64,000 bases of DNA from Candidatus Binataceae bacterium (GTDB lineage Bacteria > Desulfobacterota > Binatia > Binatales > Binataceae): the NCBI GenBank assembly GCA_035508495.1, contig DATJMX010000050.1:21996-85995 (forward strand). The letters are read 5' to 3'. How positions within the stretch are numbered: position 1 is the first letter of the stretch; each line of letters begins with the position of its first letter. Position numbers and translations under genes: made by a program. A model generated the notes under the pieces. It had not been told where the DNA came from and ran no database searches. It was given only the letters and a program-made list of their open reading frames with translations. Shown piece by piece: positions 43,088 through 53,192 of this stretch.

Positions 43088-44527
43088 ATGGCTGACATTG
43101 CCTTTTTGAGCGCGCGCACGATCGCCAAGCAGATCCGCGATCGCAAGATCTCAAGCCGCGAAGCGCTGGACTTTTTTCTCGCCCGAGTCGAGTCGCTCGA
43201 CAAGCCGATCAACTCTGTAGTGACGATCGACGCAGAGCGAGCCCGCCGCGAAGCCGACGAAGCCGATGCTGCACTGGCGCGCAGCGAAAATCGCGGCCCG
43301 CTGCACGGCGTGCCGATCACGATCAAAGATTCGTTCCAGACCAAGGGGATGCGCACGACGTCGGGCGCGCCGGAGCTGTCGAGCTTCATCCCGACCGAAG
43401 ATGCGTGGCCGGTCGCGCGGCTGCGCGAAGCGGGCGCGATCATTTACGGCAAGACCAACCTGCCGATCTACGCCGGCGATTTGCAAAGTTACAACGAAGT
43501 ATTCGGCACGACCAACAACCCGTACGACGTGACGCGCACTCCGGGCGGCTCGTCGGGAGGCTCGGCGGCCGCGCTCGCATGCGGCTTCACTCCGCTCGAG
43601 CTCGGTAGCGATATCGGCGGTTCGATCCGCCTGCCCTCGCATATGTCCGGCGTGACCGGACACAAGCCCAGCTACGGCATCGTGCCCGCGCACGGCCAGA
43701 TTCCAGGACCACCGGGAACGTTGACGATGGCCGATCTCGCGGTCGCGGGACCGATGGCGCGCACCGTCGAGGACTTGCAGCTCGGCCTCGACATCATGAC
43801 GACTCCGAATCGCTGGGAGCATCCTGCCTGGAGCATCAAGCTGCCGCCGCCGCGCCATCGCTTGCTCAGCGAATATCGCATCGCGGCGTGGCTCGACGAT
43901 CCGGCGTGCCGCGTCGAGCCCGAAGTTCGCGAGCTGCTGGAGAACGCCGCGCACAAGCTCGAGGCCGCAGGCGCGAAGGTCGATCGCAACGCGCGTCCGG
44001 CCTTCACGCTCGATAAGGTCGCCGATACATTTTTCGCACTGCTCCAGGCGGCGCTCGCGGGCGGAGTGCCTCCTAACAAACTCGACGACTACGCGAACAC
44101 TGTGGGCGATACTCCGGCGGCGCAGACGCGGCGGCTGCTCGCGATGCGCCATCGGCAATGGCTCAGCTACAATGAGCGGCGCCTCCAGATGCGCAAGCGG
44201 TGGGAAGAGTTCTTCGCCGACTGGGACATCATGCTGATGCCGGTGATGCCCTGCCCGGCGATACCGCACGATCACTCCGAGCCGATGGCAAGCAGGGTCG
44301 CCACAATCGACGGCGAGCAACGTAACTACTGGAGCCTCACAACCTGGATGGCGCCAGCAGGCGCCTGCTACCTGCCCGCGACGGTAATTCCGGTCGGCCT
44401 AACGAAAAGCGGCCTCCCCATAGGCATCCAGATCGCAGGGCCCTACCTGAACGATCGCACCACGCTCGACCTCGCAAAGCGTCTGCTGCCATTAGTCGGC
44501 AAGATCCCGCATCCGAAAGGCTTCTAA
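43088..44527 (+). CDS. Amidase-signature family hydrolase
   Basis: 479 residues with GAGGAG before the ATG. The Ser-cisSer-Lys triad is visible: Lys in VPITIKDSFQTKG, cis-Ser in GGSSGGSAAALACG, and nucleophile Ser in GSDIGGSIRLPSHMSG. The protein is a full-length enzyme of the AS family. Likely substrates are aliphatic or aromatic amides; it is not GatA-like in its context, as no gatB/C is present. It follows the APH-like kinase on the same strand. Confidence 0.92.
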   Translation: MADIAFLSARTIAKQIRDRKISSREALDFFLARVESLDKPINSVVTIDAERARREADEADAALARSENRGPLHGVPITIKDSFQTKGMRTTSGAPELSSFIPTEDAWPVARLREAGAIIYGKTNLPIYAGDLQSYNEVFGTTNNPYDVTRTPGGSSGGSAAALACGFTPLELGSDIGGSIRLPSHMSGVTGHKPSYGIVPAHGQIPGPPGTLTMADLAVAGPMARTVEDLQLGLDIMTTPNRWEHPAWSIKLPPPRHRLLSEYRIAAWLDDPACRVEPEVRELLENAAHKLEAAGAKVDRNARPAFTLDKVADTFFALLQAALAGGVPPNKLDDYANTVGDTPAAQTRRLLAMRHRQWLSYNERRLQMRKRWEEFFADWDIMLMPVMPCPAIPHDHSEPMASRVATIDGEQRNYWSLTTWMAPAGACYLPATVIPVGLTKSGLPIGIQIAGPYLNDRTTLDLAKRLLPLVGKIPHPKGF

Positions 44528-44573
44528 GGGGCGCTAACAGTTAGTCACGCCTGAACGCCGATCTCCGACAAAC

Positions 44574-44682
44574 CCTCTCCCTGACCAGGGAGAGGTCGGC
44601 GCGTCGCGAAGCGACCGGCGAAAAGCGCGGCGCCGGGTGAGGGTCGCCCGAAACCACCTCTCCCGTTACTTCACGGGAGAGG
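44574..44682. repeat. Interspersed repeat with two terminator-like hairpins
   Basis: CCTCTCCCTG-AC-CAGGGAGAGG (44574-44595) and CCTCTCCCGT-TACTTC-ACGGGAGAGG (44657-44682) are two perfect 10-bp stems, with GTCGC-GAA-GCGAC and GGCGCCGGGTGAGGG between them. It is a proteobacterial-style CCCTCTCCC extragenic element. It lies between convergent amidase and aconitase genes, and the second stem is followed by GATTTTAG, so it probably ends both transcripts. Confidence 0.7.
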
Positions 44683-44720
44683 GATTTTAGAGCTTCGTCA
44701 GATCGCAAGTTAAGCAGGAC

Positions 44721-47492
44721 CTACGCCCGCAGCAGCTCGCGCAGCACGTAGGGCAGCACGCCGCCGTGGCGCATGTACTCGACGTCCTCGGGCGTATCGA
44801 TCCGTGCGACCGCCTCGAACTCCTTCACCTTGCCTTCGAGCTCGGCCCGCACCTTGAGCGTCTGGCGCGGCTTGATCGAGTCGCTCAGCCCAAGTATCGA
44901 AAACGTCTCGCGGCCGGTGAGCCCAAGCGACTCGCGCGTCTCGCCTTTCTTGAATTCGAGCGCGAGCACGCCCATCCCAATCAAATTGCTGCGATGGATT
45001 CGCTCGAAGCTCTCCGCGATCACCGCCTTGACGCCCAAAAGCTGCGTGCCCTTGGCAGCCCAGTCGCGCGACGATCCCGAACCGTACTCCTTGCCCGCGA
45101 TCACGATCAGCGGTACGCCTTCCCCGCGGTACTGCTCGGCCGCATCGAAGATCGTCATCTGTTTGCCGTCGGGCTGATGCGCCGTCACGCCGCCTTCGAC
45201 CCCCGGCACGAGCTGATTTTTGAGCCGGATATTCGCGAACGTCCCGCGCATCATGACTTCATGATTACCGCGGCGCGCGCCGTACGAGTTGAAGTCCTTG
45301 GGCCGCACGCCATGCGCGACCAGATACTTGCCCGCGGGACCGTCGGTCGCGATCGATCCAGCCGGCGAAATGTGATCGGTCGTCACGCTGTCGCCGAGCA
45401 CCGCCAGCGCCCGCGCGCCTGTGATATCGCCGAGCTTGCCGACCTGTGCCGTGACGCCATCGAGGAACGGTGGCGCCTTCACGTACTCGGAATCCTTCTG
45501 CCACGCGAACAGGTTGCCCGCCGGCACGTCGAGCCCCTTCCAGCGCTCATCGCCCTCGAACACCTGTCCGTATTCGAGCTTGAACATCTCGGAGTTGACC
45601 GAGCTCGCGACCGCGGCGCTGACCTCTTCCTGCGTCGGCCAGATATCGCGCAGGTAAACGGGCTTGCCGTCGCTGCCCTCGCCGAGCGGCTGCTTATTGG
45701 GATCGAGATCCATCGTGCCCGCGAGCGCGTATGCGACGACGAGCGGCGGCGACGCGAGATAATTGAAGCGCACGACGGGATTGATACGGCCCTCGAAGTT
45801 GCGATTGCCGCTCAGAATCGCCGACGCGACGAGATTGCCCTGCTTGATCGCACCCGCGATCGCCTCATCCACCGGGCCGCTGTTGCCGATACACGTCGTG
45901 CATCCATAACCGACCAGGTGAAAGTTGAGCTGCTCGAGCGGCTCGATAAGTCCGGCGCGTTTCAGATATTGCGTGACGACTTTCGATCCCGGCGCAAGGC
46001 TCGTCTTCACCCACGGCTTTGCGCGCAGCCCGCGCGCAACGGCCTTCTTCGCGAGGATTCCCGCCGCGAGCATCACCGACGGATTCGACGTGTTGGTGCA
46101 GCTCGTGATCGCCGCGATCACGAGTGAGCCATGCGTCAGCGCATAGTGATGTCCGCCGTCGCCATGGACCTCGACCTTGCGCGCGATATGGCCGAGCTGC
46201 GATTCGGGAATCGGACCATCCTCTGCTGACTGTGTGTTACCGCCCTCACCGATATAGCGCTCGATCACCTTGGCATCGACGCCGTCCTTGCCCGCCACTT
46301 CCTTGACCAGCTCGCGGCGGAACTCGCGCTTGAGGTTCGTGAGCGTGACGCGATCCTGCGGGCGGCGCGGCCCGGCAACGCTCGGCTCGACCGAGGCAAG
46401 ATCGAGCTCCAGCGTCGAAGAGAACACGGGCTCCGGCGAGTTGGCGTTGCGGAACAGGCCCTGCTCCTTGCAGTACGTCTCGATCAGTTTGATCTGATGC
46501 TCATTGCGGCCGGTCAGGTGCAGATACGTAAGAGTCTGATCGTCAACCGGGAAGAATCCGATCGTCGCGCCGTACTCGGGCGACATGTTGCCGATCGTTG
46601 CACGATCCGCGACCGGCAGATCGGCGAGACCCGGACCGTAGAACTCGACGAACTTGTTGACCACGCCATGCTTACGCAGCATCTGCGTGACGGTCAGCAC
46701 GAGGTCGGTCGCCGTTGCGCCCGGCTTGAGCTTGCCCTGCAACTTGAAGCCGACGACCTCCGGCACCAGCATCGGCATCGAGCGCCCGAGCATCGCAGCC
46801 TCGGCTTCGATTCCGCCGACGCCCCATCCGACGACGCCGAGTCCGTTGATCATCGTCGTATGCGAGTCGGTGCCGACAAGAGTATCGGGGTAGGCCTCGC
46901 CGTCCTTCGAAGCGAACACGACCGGCGCGAGATATTCGAGGTTCACCTGGTGCACGATTCCGGTGTCGGGCGGCACGACGCGAAAATTATTGAATGCGCC
47001 CTGCCCCCAGCGCAGGAAGAGGTAGCGCTCCTTGTTGCGCTCGAACTCGAGCTCGGCGTTGGTGGCGAAGGATTCGGCCGTGCCATATGAATCGACCTGT
47101 ACGGAATGATCGATGACCAGATCGGCAGGCTGGAGCGGATTTATCTTGCCGGGATCGCCGCCGAGGCGCTTGATCGCATCGCGCATCACCGCAAGGTCGG
47201 CAACCACCGGAACGCCGGTGAAGTCCTGGAGCAGAACGCGCGCCGGCATGAACGACATTTCGCCGCCGGCATTCTTGCCGTCGTATTTGGCAATCGATTC
47301 GACCTGCTCGCTGGTGACGATCACGCCGTCTTCGCGCCGCAGCAGGTTTTCGAGCATCACTTTGATCGAGAACGGAAGACGCGCGAGCGAGAAGCCTTTT
47401 TTCTCCAGCGCCTCGAGCTTGTGAATCGTGTAGCTCTTGCCATCGACCGAGAGCGCCGCGCGCGCACCGAAACTGTTCTTAGCCATCGTCAT
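44721..47492 (-). CDS. acnA: Aconitate hydratase A
   Basis: 923 residues, a normal AcnA length. It converts citrate to isocitrate via cis-aconitate. Iron-sulfur cluster cysteines are seen in AAITSCTNTSNPSVMLAAG and GYGCTTCIGNSGPV. Others: KNREVVPPDTG-like FRVVPPDTGIVHQVN, LVGTDSHTTMINGLGV, GAGSSRDWAAKGTQLLG and the swivel domain SFERIHRSNLIGMGVL. AGGACAGG precedes ATG at 47492 (MTMAKNSF; 47486 is also possible). This is a TCA-cycle enzyme; no citrate-cycle genes flank it. Confidence 0.96.
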   Translation of the reverse strand: MTMAKNSFGARAALSVDGKSYTIHKLEALEKKGFSLARLPFSIKVMLENLLRREDGVIVTSEQVESIAKYDGKNAGGEMSFMPARVLLQDFTGVPVVADLAVMRDAIKRLGGDPGKINPLQPADLVIDHSVQVDSYGTAESFATNAELEFERNKERYLFLRWGQGAFNNFRVVPPDTGIVHQVNLEYLAPVVFASKDGEAYPDTLVGTDSHTTMINGLGVVGWGVGGIEAEAAMLGRSMPMLVPEVVGFKLQGKLKPGATATDLVLTVTQMLRKHGVVNKFVEFYGPGLADLPVADRATIGNMSPEYGATIGFFPVDDQTLTYLHLTGRNEHQIKLIETYCKEQGLFRNANSPEPVFSSTLELDLASVEPSVAGPRRPQDRVTLTNLKREFRRELVKEVAGKDGVDAKVIERYIGEGGNTQSAEDGPIPESQLGHIARKVEVHGDGGHHYALTHGSLVIAAITSCTNTSNPSVMLAAGILAKKAVARGLRAKPWVKTSLAPGSKVVTQYLKRAGLIEPLEQLNFHLVGYGCTTCIGNSGPVDEAIAGAIKQGNLVASAILSGNRNFEGRINPVVRFNYLASPPLVVAYALAGTMDLDPNKQPLGEGSDGKPVYLRDIWPTQEEVSAAVASSVNSEMFKLEYGQVFEGDERWKGLDVPAGNLFAWQKDSEYVKAPPFLDGVTAQVGKLGDITGARALAVLGDSVTTDHISPAGSIATDGPAGKYLVAHGVRPKDFNSYGARRGNHEVMMRGTFANIRLKNQLVPGVEGGVTAHQPDGKQMTIFDAAEQYRGEGVPLIVIAGKEYGSGSSRDWAAKGTQLLGVKAVIAESFERIHRSNLIGMGVLALEFKKGETRESLGLTGRETFSILGLSDSIKPRQTLKVRAELEGKVKEFEAVARIDTPEDVEYMRHGGVLPYVLRELLRA

Positions 47493-47651
47493 CCTGTCCT
47501 TTGCGGGTCGCCAAAATCGACGGCGCGCCCGACACGGCGCGCCGCCAAAGACATTTGTATTGTTGCCGAGTTAAGGATAGCGCGCGAGGGGATTCATTCA
47601 ACCTGCGAATGCGACAACGTCCCTCGCTTAAGTACGCCTCATCCTCTGAAT

Positions 47652-47678
47652 CCCTCGCCCGTTATTAACGGGAGAGGG
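47652..47678. terminator. Hairpin of the CCCTC...GAGGG repeat family
   Basis: CCCTCGCCCGTTA pairs with TAACGGGAGAGGG, an almost perfect 13-bp stem with one mismatch. It belongs to the same repeat family as the element at 44.6 kb. On the minus strand it comes seven bases after the stop of the PNPOx-like gene and could end that transcript. Confidence 0.6.
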
Positions 47679-47684
47679 AAATTC

Positions 47685-48146
47685 TTAGCGCGCGCGCATT
47701 GCGTAGATTCTTGTGATCGTCACTTCCAGCTCGACGACCTTGCGCGGCGTGCCGTCCTGGCCGGCGCGGGCGTCGCGCAGGGAGTTGGGAATCTCACGCG
47801 CCCGGCCATAGACAATGACGGCGGCGCCTTCGGCGTTCCATGCTGAGAACGCGACGCGCGGGTTCGTTGCGAGATCGGTGCGGCGTATCGTGTTGTCGTA
47901 CACGACGAGGCGGATTTGCGCACCGACGATTCGCGCGTGCACGGGCGCGATATGCGGGGCGCCGTTCGGACCGACCGTGGACATCGCGATCAGCCGATTG
48001 TTGCGCCAGAACTCGGCGAGCTCCGCCGCGCTCATCTGCCGCGACGGAAATGCGATCGACCCCGCGACCGCGGGCGAAGCCGTCTTCGTACTGCGATCGA
48101 TTATCTCTTGAATCGCGGTCAGATCGGGATTTTCTACCAGTTCCAT
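47685..48146 (-). CDS. Pyridoxamine 5'-phosphate oxidase-family flavin-binding protein
   Basis: 153 residues. The FMN-binding split barrel is suggested by AELAEFWRNNRLIAMSTVGPNGAPHIAPVHARI, then DNTIRRTDLATNPRVAFSAW and AVIVYGRAREI. The protein is shorter than PdxH and lacks its C-terminal region, so it is a general PNPOx-like reductase or a nitroreductase-type member. Its ATG overlaps the Lhr stop by one base (TGATG), so it is translationally coupled to the helicase. Confidence 0.8.
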   Translation of the reverse strand: MELVENPDLTAIQEIIDRSTKTASPAVAGSIAFPSRQMSAAELAEFWRNNRLIAMSTVGPNGAPHIAPVHARIVGAQIRLVVYDNTIRRTDLATNPRVAFSAWNAEGAAVIVYGRAREIPNSLRDARAGQDGTPRKVVELEVTITRIYAMRAR

Positions 48147-51100
48147 CAGCTACTCGCGCGCGGAGCTCCCGCGGGTATCGGGCCGGGCAGACCGTCATAG
48201 ACGAGCGCGCGGCCGTCGGAATGAAAGCGCATCGCGGCCAGCGCTCCCACGCGCGGCGACTTGAGCGCGGGTGCGCCGTCGATCGTATCGATCGTGACGC
48301 GGCGCTTCATCGCGATGATCGCCGCGACCGCATCGCGAAAACTTTCTTCGTCGATCTCGCCAGCCGACACCATCGTGCGCGATTGTAAGCCTGCCGCGAG
48401 GCGGCCCGCGCGCAACACGACGATATTCGAAGCCTCGCGCGCGATTCCGCAACCGGGAAGCATCGCCCCAAACGGATTCGCCGGATCGGTGGCACTGAGA
48501 GCAAGCGTCCGTTCGCGCGCAGGATTCAGGCCGCGGGCAGCGCGAAGCTGCTCGACGGCCTCGGGCAGTGCGTACTGCTCGGCTGAGAGCGATCGCACGA
48601 ACCATCCGCGGCGAATCACGCCGCCGTATTCGAGACGCCGCAGCGCGAAAGAGATTTCGCTCCACGAAAGCGGCATCGCTTCGAGTGCGAGCATCTCGCG
48701 CGACAAGATTCCGTTGCGCTCGAGAAGCAGCATCGCGAGATCGCGCGTTTCATCCTGCTGATCGGCGGCGGCAGGTGGCACGCGCAGAGCTGACCATCTA
48801 CCCGCGAGACTCGACTTGAGCCGCGCACGCACGGCGGCATCGCGGCGCGTCGGCGGGCGGCCCGGTATCGGATCGAGCACGCGCGCCGTATCGGCATCCG
48901 TCGCAAACATACGCAGCGGTGCGAAGCTGTCATTGGTCACGCGGCCATTCGAGGCCAACCTCCACAATGCGGCGAGGGCATCGCGCTCGGAAACGTTGAC
49001 GCGATCTGAAAGCTCGTCAAGGAACTGTGCGCCCGCGGCGTTCAGCGCGGCGAGCACCGCCTGCTCGTTCGGATCGGATGGATTGCTGTCTTGACGAGGA
49101 GTGAACAGAGTTGATCCGCGCGGCACGAACATCACGCGCTCGGGCGTGTTCGCGATCCGCCGTTCCTCGGTCACGCCGATCCATACGTACTGGCCGCCGG
49201 CGAGCACCAGGTCGAGCATCTCGGGCCGATAGCCTGGGATGCGCGCGGGCAGAATCGACCGCTCCCATTCGTCGGGCGTAAACGCCATCCCGGCGAGTTG
49301 TTCGAGGACCACAGCGATACCGTTTTGATTCGCCGCGATATCTGTCCCGCCTGCATGCATCCAACGCAGACGAAAGGCCCCGTATTCGTCGTCGGCGCAG
49401 GGCTCGATCTCGGCGCGCACACGCGCGAGCGTCATGCGATGGATGCGCTCGAGGTTGTAGCGGTCGCACCATTGGATTTCGTCGGAGCGCGTAAAGTGTC
49501 CGCGAAAGATCGCGCCCTTCGATTCCAATTGCGCGAGAATCGAGGCGATTCCACTTTCCTTGAAGCGCAGGCGCTCCGCGATTTCGCGAACGACGACCGG
49601 CCCTGAAGTTCGGAGCGCGCGCCGCGTCAGTTCCTCACGCGCGTCGTCCGCTCCTGGAGCGGCCGTGGCAGATTCACGGCCGTAAGCCGCCGCGAACAGC
49701 GCCTTGTCCTCTGTTCCGATGAGCCACGCCGGAAGCTCAGCTTGAACGACGCTCGAGATACGTCCATCTTCGCGCAAGCGATCTAGCATTGCAGTCGCAC
49801 GCTCGCCGACGCGCAGGACGACTTCGTCTGCCGTCAGCGCGCCATGCGATTTGATGAGCTCGAGCAACTCGTCGGCGTCGCGCGGCCGGCGCGCCGGATC
49901 CAAACCAGTGACTTCGGCGGTCACTGCTGCCACCGCTTCGCCCGCGAGCATCTCGGAGAGATCCTCGCTGCGGAACACGTCCTCGGCCATCCCGCGATTC
50001 ATCGAGACGGTGCGGCTGCGCCGGTTGCCGCGCTCGCCGTCATCGAGGAACGAGTAGTCCCACGCGAGCAACAGGCGATGCGCAAAGACCGACGGCGCGA
50101 CCGAATCGACAGTAGTCACGCGCACCCTGCCCTGCTCGATTCCATCGAGCGTGCTTTCGATCCGCGCGATATCGGCCGACTCGGTCAGGCATTCGTTGAG
50201 CGTCTCCTCGACGATGTAGTGCTCAGGAATCGGAATCGCGGGCGGGCGATTTTCGAAGCACGCCTGCTGTCCCGGAAAGAGCGCCGACAATACTTCCTGT
50301 GTGCGCAGGCGCTGAATCCAGGCCGGCACCTTGCGCCCGCGCGACGAGCGCATGATCGTCAGCGCGCGACTCGCGACGTGACGGAAGCGCACCTCGAACA
50401 TCGGCGCGGCAAGGAGCGCCTGCACGAGAGTGTCGCGCGCGTTGCGCGCCTTCACCATCGGAAAAAGATCGTCGAGCGGAAAGCTGTGGCGGGAATTCAG
50501 CGCAAGCAGCACGCCGTCGTCGATGGCGGAAGCCTGGATCTCGAAGTCGAACGACTGGCAGAGCTTCTTGCGAATCGCGAGGCCGAAGCCGCGATTGAAG
50601 CGGATGCCGAACGGCGAATGGATGACAATCTGTGTACCGCCGAGGCCGTCGAAGAAACGCTCGATCACGACGTTTCGATCGTCGGGCACGGTGCCGAGCG
50701 CCAGGTAGCCGCGACGAACGTAATCGACCGCCTGGGTCGCCGCGCGCTCGCTCATTGCGCATTCCATCATGAGCCAGCGAGTCGCTTCGTCGCCGTGCTC
50801 CATGCGCTTCACAATTTCGTGCTTGAGATTCGCAATCTCACCCGATAGCGCCGGCGACCTGCCGCCTGCTTCCGTTTGCCAGAAGGGCAGCGACGGCGCC
50901 ATGCCCGGCGCGGGTTCGACGAGCAAACGGCCGCGCGAGATTCGCCGGATCATCCACGGCATCGAGCCGAGCGAGAACACGTCGCCGCGCGACGATTCCT
51001 GCGCGAAGTCTTCTTCGACGTCGCCGATCTTGCGGCCTTGGGATTCGATCACGACGTCGTAGTTACCGGCCTCGGGAATCGTGCCGCCCGAGGTGATCGC

Positions 51101-52618
51101 CGAGAGCCGCGCACTGCGGCGCGGGCGCACGCGATGATTAACGCGGTCGAAGAAGAGCTTGGGCGCCGCACCCATGATTCGTTCGGGCAATTCGGTCGCC
51201 ATCTGCTCGAGCAGATGCGTCAGCTTCGCCGCGTCGAAATCGCGGAAGGTGTACGTGCTGCGCAGGATGCCGAGAAGATTAGCCTCGCTGATTTCGTCCT
51301 CATCGGCTGCAATTGCGACGATCTGCTGCGCAGCCACGTCGAGGCATCCGGTGGGAATCTCAACTTCGTCGAGGATGCCGTGACGAATCGCGCGCACCGC
51401 CGCGCCGCATTCGAGAAGATCGTCGTGCGTCAACGCGAAGAGCCGGCCCTTGGGCGTCGCGCCGAGGCTGTGGCCCGAGCGGCCGACGCGCTGAATCGCG
51501 GCCGAGATCGAGCGCGGCGAATCGAGCTGGCAAACGAGGTCAACCGCGCCGACATCGATTCCAAGCTCGAGCGACGAGGTCGCGACGATCGCTTTCAACT
51601 CGCCGCGCTTGAGGCGCTGCTCTGCCAGCAGACGCTCAGCGCGCGCGAGGCTGCCGTGATGCGCCATCACCGCGTTCGCGCCGAGCTTCTTCTGGAGATT
51701 CAGCGCGACGCGCTCAGCCCATCGCCGCGACAGCGTGAAGACGAGAGTCGTGCGATGCTCGCCGATGAGGCGCGCGACTTCGTCGTACATCGCCTCCCAA
51801 TTCTCGTGCGTCGCCAGTGGGCCCAGGTCCGGTCCAGGAGACAAGACTTCGAGATCCATCTCGCGCGCGCGATCGTCGGCGCGCACAATCTTGACCTGGC
51901 GTGGCACGAGATCGGCTCCAGGACCCGAGGCGTCGTATCCGCCAAGAAACGCCGCCAGCTTTTCGATCGGATTGAGAGTCGCCGAAAGCCCGACCCGATT
52001 CGGCCGCGGGCTGCCCTCCGCACGCACCATCCGCTCGAGGCGTTCGAGCGTGAGCGCGAGATGCGCACCGCGCTTATTGCCGGCGAGCGCGTGGAGTTCA
52101 TCGACGATCACGTGACGAACGCGCTTCAGCTTCTCGCGGAACTTCGGCGAGGTGAGCAGGATGAACAGCGACTCGGGCGTCGTGACGAGAATATGCGGCG
52201 GCCGCCGGAGCATTGCATTGCGCTCCTTGGCGGACGTGTCTCCGGTGCGAAGGCCGGCGCGCAGACCGCTCAGATCGACCCCCAACTCCTTGCCGGTGTC
52301 GCATACGCCCTGGAGCGGCTCTTCGAGATTGATTCGGACGTCGTTGGCTAGTGCCTTCAGCGGCGAAACGTAGAGGACCGAGACCTCATCCTGAAGCGCG
52401 CCGCGCTCGGCCTCCTTCACGAGGCCGTTGATAGCCCACATGAACGCGGCGAGAGTTTTGCCGCTGCCGGTGGGCGCGCAGAGCAGAACGTCGTAGCCAC
52501 CCGCGTCCTGGGCCGCGCCGATAATCGGCCAGCCGAGTTCCTGCGCCCGCGAAGGCACGCCGAAGCGGCGCTCGAACCAGGCGCGAACGGCGGGATGGAA
52601 CGCATCGGATGCGGGCAT
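48146..52618 (-). CDS. lhr: Large Lhr-type superfamily 2 DNA/RNA helicase
   Basis: 1490 residues, the usual size of bacterial full-length Lhr. Motif I is CAPTGSGKTLAAFMWAINGL; DEVH-type motif II is DELHAL; the helicase C-terminal half has QRVGRSGHSLGATPKGRLF (motif VI), followed by the winged-helix/beta-barrel Lhr core (ERFFDGLGGTQIVIHSPFG) and a long Lhr C-terminal domain with repeated winged helices. Lhr translocates 3'-5' on single-stranded DNA and acts in DNA repair. It heads a two-gene operon with the PNPOx-like protein. The start codon lacks a strong Shine-Dalgarno. Confidence 0.95.
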   Translation of the reverse strand: MPASDAFHPAVRAWFERRFGVPSRAQELGWPIIGAAQDAGGYDVLLCAPTGSGKTLAAFMWAINGLVKEAERGALQDEVSVLYVSPLKALANDVRINLEEPLQGVCDTGKELGVDLSGLRAGLRTGDTSAKERNAMLRRPPHILVTTPESLFILLTSPKFREKLKRVRHVIVDELHALAGNKRGAHLALTLERLERMVRAEGSPRPNRVGLSATLNPIEKLAAFLGGYDASGPGADLVPRQVKIVRADDRAREMDLEVLSPGPDLGPLATHENWEAMYDEVARLIGEHRTTLVFTLSRRWAERVALNLQKKLGANAVMAHHGSLARAERLLAEQRLKRGELKAIVATSSLELGIDVGAVDLVCQLDSPRSISAAIQRVGRSGHSLGATPKGRLFALTHDDLLECGAAVRAIRHGILDEVEIPTGCLDVAAQQIVAIAADEDEISEANLLGILRSTYTFRDFDAAKLTHLLEQMATELPERIMGAAPKLFFDRVNHRVRPRRSARLSAITSGGTIPEAGNYDVVIESQGRKIGDVEEDFAQESSRGDVFSLGSMPWMIRRISRGRLLVEPAPGMAPSLPFWQTEAGGRSPALSGEIANLKHEIVKRMEHGDEATRWLMMECAMSERAATQAVDYVRRGYLALGTVPDDRNVVIERFFDGLGGTQIVIHSPFGIRFNRGFGLAIRKKLCQSFDFEIQASAIDDGVLLALNSRHSFPLDDLFPMVKARNARDTLVQALLAAPMFEVRFRHVASRALTIMRSSRGRKVPAWIQRLRTQEVLSALFPGQQACFENRPPAIPIPEHYIVEETLNECLTESADIARIESTLDGIEQGRVRVTTVDSVAPSVFAHRLLLAWDYSFLDDGERGNRRSRTVSMNRGMAEDVFRSEDLSEMLAGEAVAAVTAEVTGLDPARRPRDADELLELIKSHGALTADEVVLRVGERATAMLDRLREDGRISSVVQAELPAWLIGTEDKALFAAAYGRESATAAPGADDAREELTRRALRTSGPVVVREIAERLRFKESGIASILAQLESKGAIFRGHFTRSDEIQWCDRYNLERIHRMTLARVRAEIEPCADDEYGAFRLRWMHAGGTDIAANQNGIAVVLEQLAGMAFTPDEWERSILPARIPGYRPEMLDLVLAGGQYVWIGVTEERRIANTPERVMFVPRGSTLFTPRQDSNPSDPNEQAVLAALNAAGAQFLDELSDRVNVSERDALAALWRLASNGRVTNDSFAPLRMFATDADTARVLDPIPGRPPTRRDAAVRARLKSSLAGRWSALRVPPAAADQQDETRDLAMLLLERNGILSREMLALEAMPLSWSEISFALRRLEYGGVIRRGWFVRSLSAEQYALPEAVEQLRAARGLNPARERTLALSATDPANPFGAMLPGCGIAREASNIVVLRAGRLAAGLQSRTMVSAGEIDEESFRDAVAAIIAMKRRVTIDTIDGAPALKSPRVGALAAMRFHSDGRALVYDGLPGPIPAGAPRASS

Positions 52619-52657
52619 GAGGTAGTTATATCATCCCGCAACGGTTGTCAGAACGAG

Positions 52658-53077
52658 TTACGCGTGATGCAACGGGCGGACGGTCAGGACCGGGCGTTCG
52701 GCTTCGCGCACGACACGCTCCGCGACGCTGCCGAGCAGGAAATGCTCGATACCGGTGCGCCCATGCGTCGCCATAACGATCAACTCCGCGTCGAGATCGT
52801 TGGCGGCCTTGACGATTTCCTGCGCAGGGTCGCCAGAGCGAATGATGATCTCGTGGGGCAGCACGCCTTCGAACCACTTGCGCGAGATCGCGCGCATCGA
52901 ATCCTGCGCAACACGCAATTCGTCCTCGGAGGGCTTCTGGCCCTCGCCCGGTATGATGTAGAGCAGGATCGCACGGCTCTTGGTCTGTTGGCCGATCTTG
53001 CGAACCATCTCGACTGCGGGAATCGAGACCCGGTCGAAGTCGATCGGACACAGAATCGAGCGAAAAAGCGTTTCCAT
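52658..53077 (-). CDS. Universal stress protein (UspA domain)
   Basis: 139 residues. The Usp fold is seen in RSILCPIDFDRVSIPAVEMV, ILLYIIPGEG, AQEIVKAANDLDAELIVMAT and HGRTGIEHFLLGSVAERVVR. That last segment contains the G2xG9G(S/T)-type ATP-binding loop, so ATP binding is likely. The ATG at 53077 was chosen: GGAGGG lies about ten bases before it. An ATG at 53086 sits too close to the same site. Confidence 0.9.
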   Translation of the reverse strand: METLFRSILCPIDFDRVSIPAVEMVRKIGQQTKSRAILLYIIPGEGQKPSEDELRVAQDSMRAISRKWFEGVLPHEIIIRSGDPAQEIVKAANDLDAELIVMATHGRTGIEHFLLGSVAERVVREAERPVLTVRPLHHA

Positions 53078-53192
53078 CGGATGCATCCCTCCGGGCTTGG
53101 CGCCTCTTGAAAGACTATCAGCAAGAGCGCTGCCACGCGCGCCAAATTCCTTACGATCGGCTAGGCACTAACACTCAGGCGCGGCGGCGGCG

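Noticed and set aside
44766..46127. Plus-strand frame of 453 codons opposite aconitase
   Set aside because: Antisense shadow of a complete AcnA.
50876..52351. Plus-strand frame of 491 codons opposite lhr
   Set aside because: Antisense shadow; the minus strand carries full helicase motifs.
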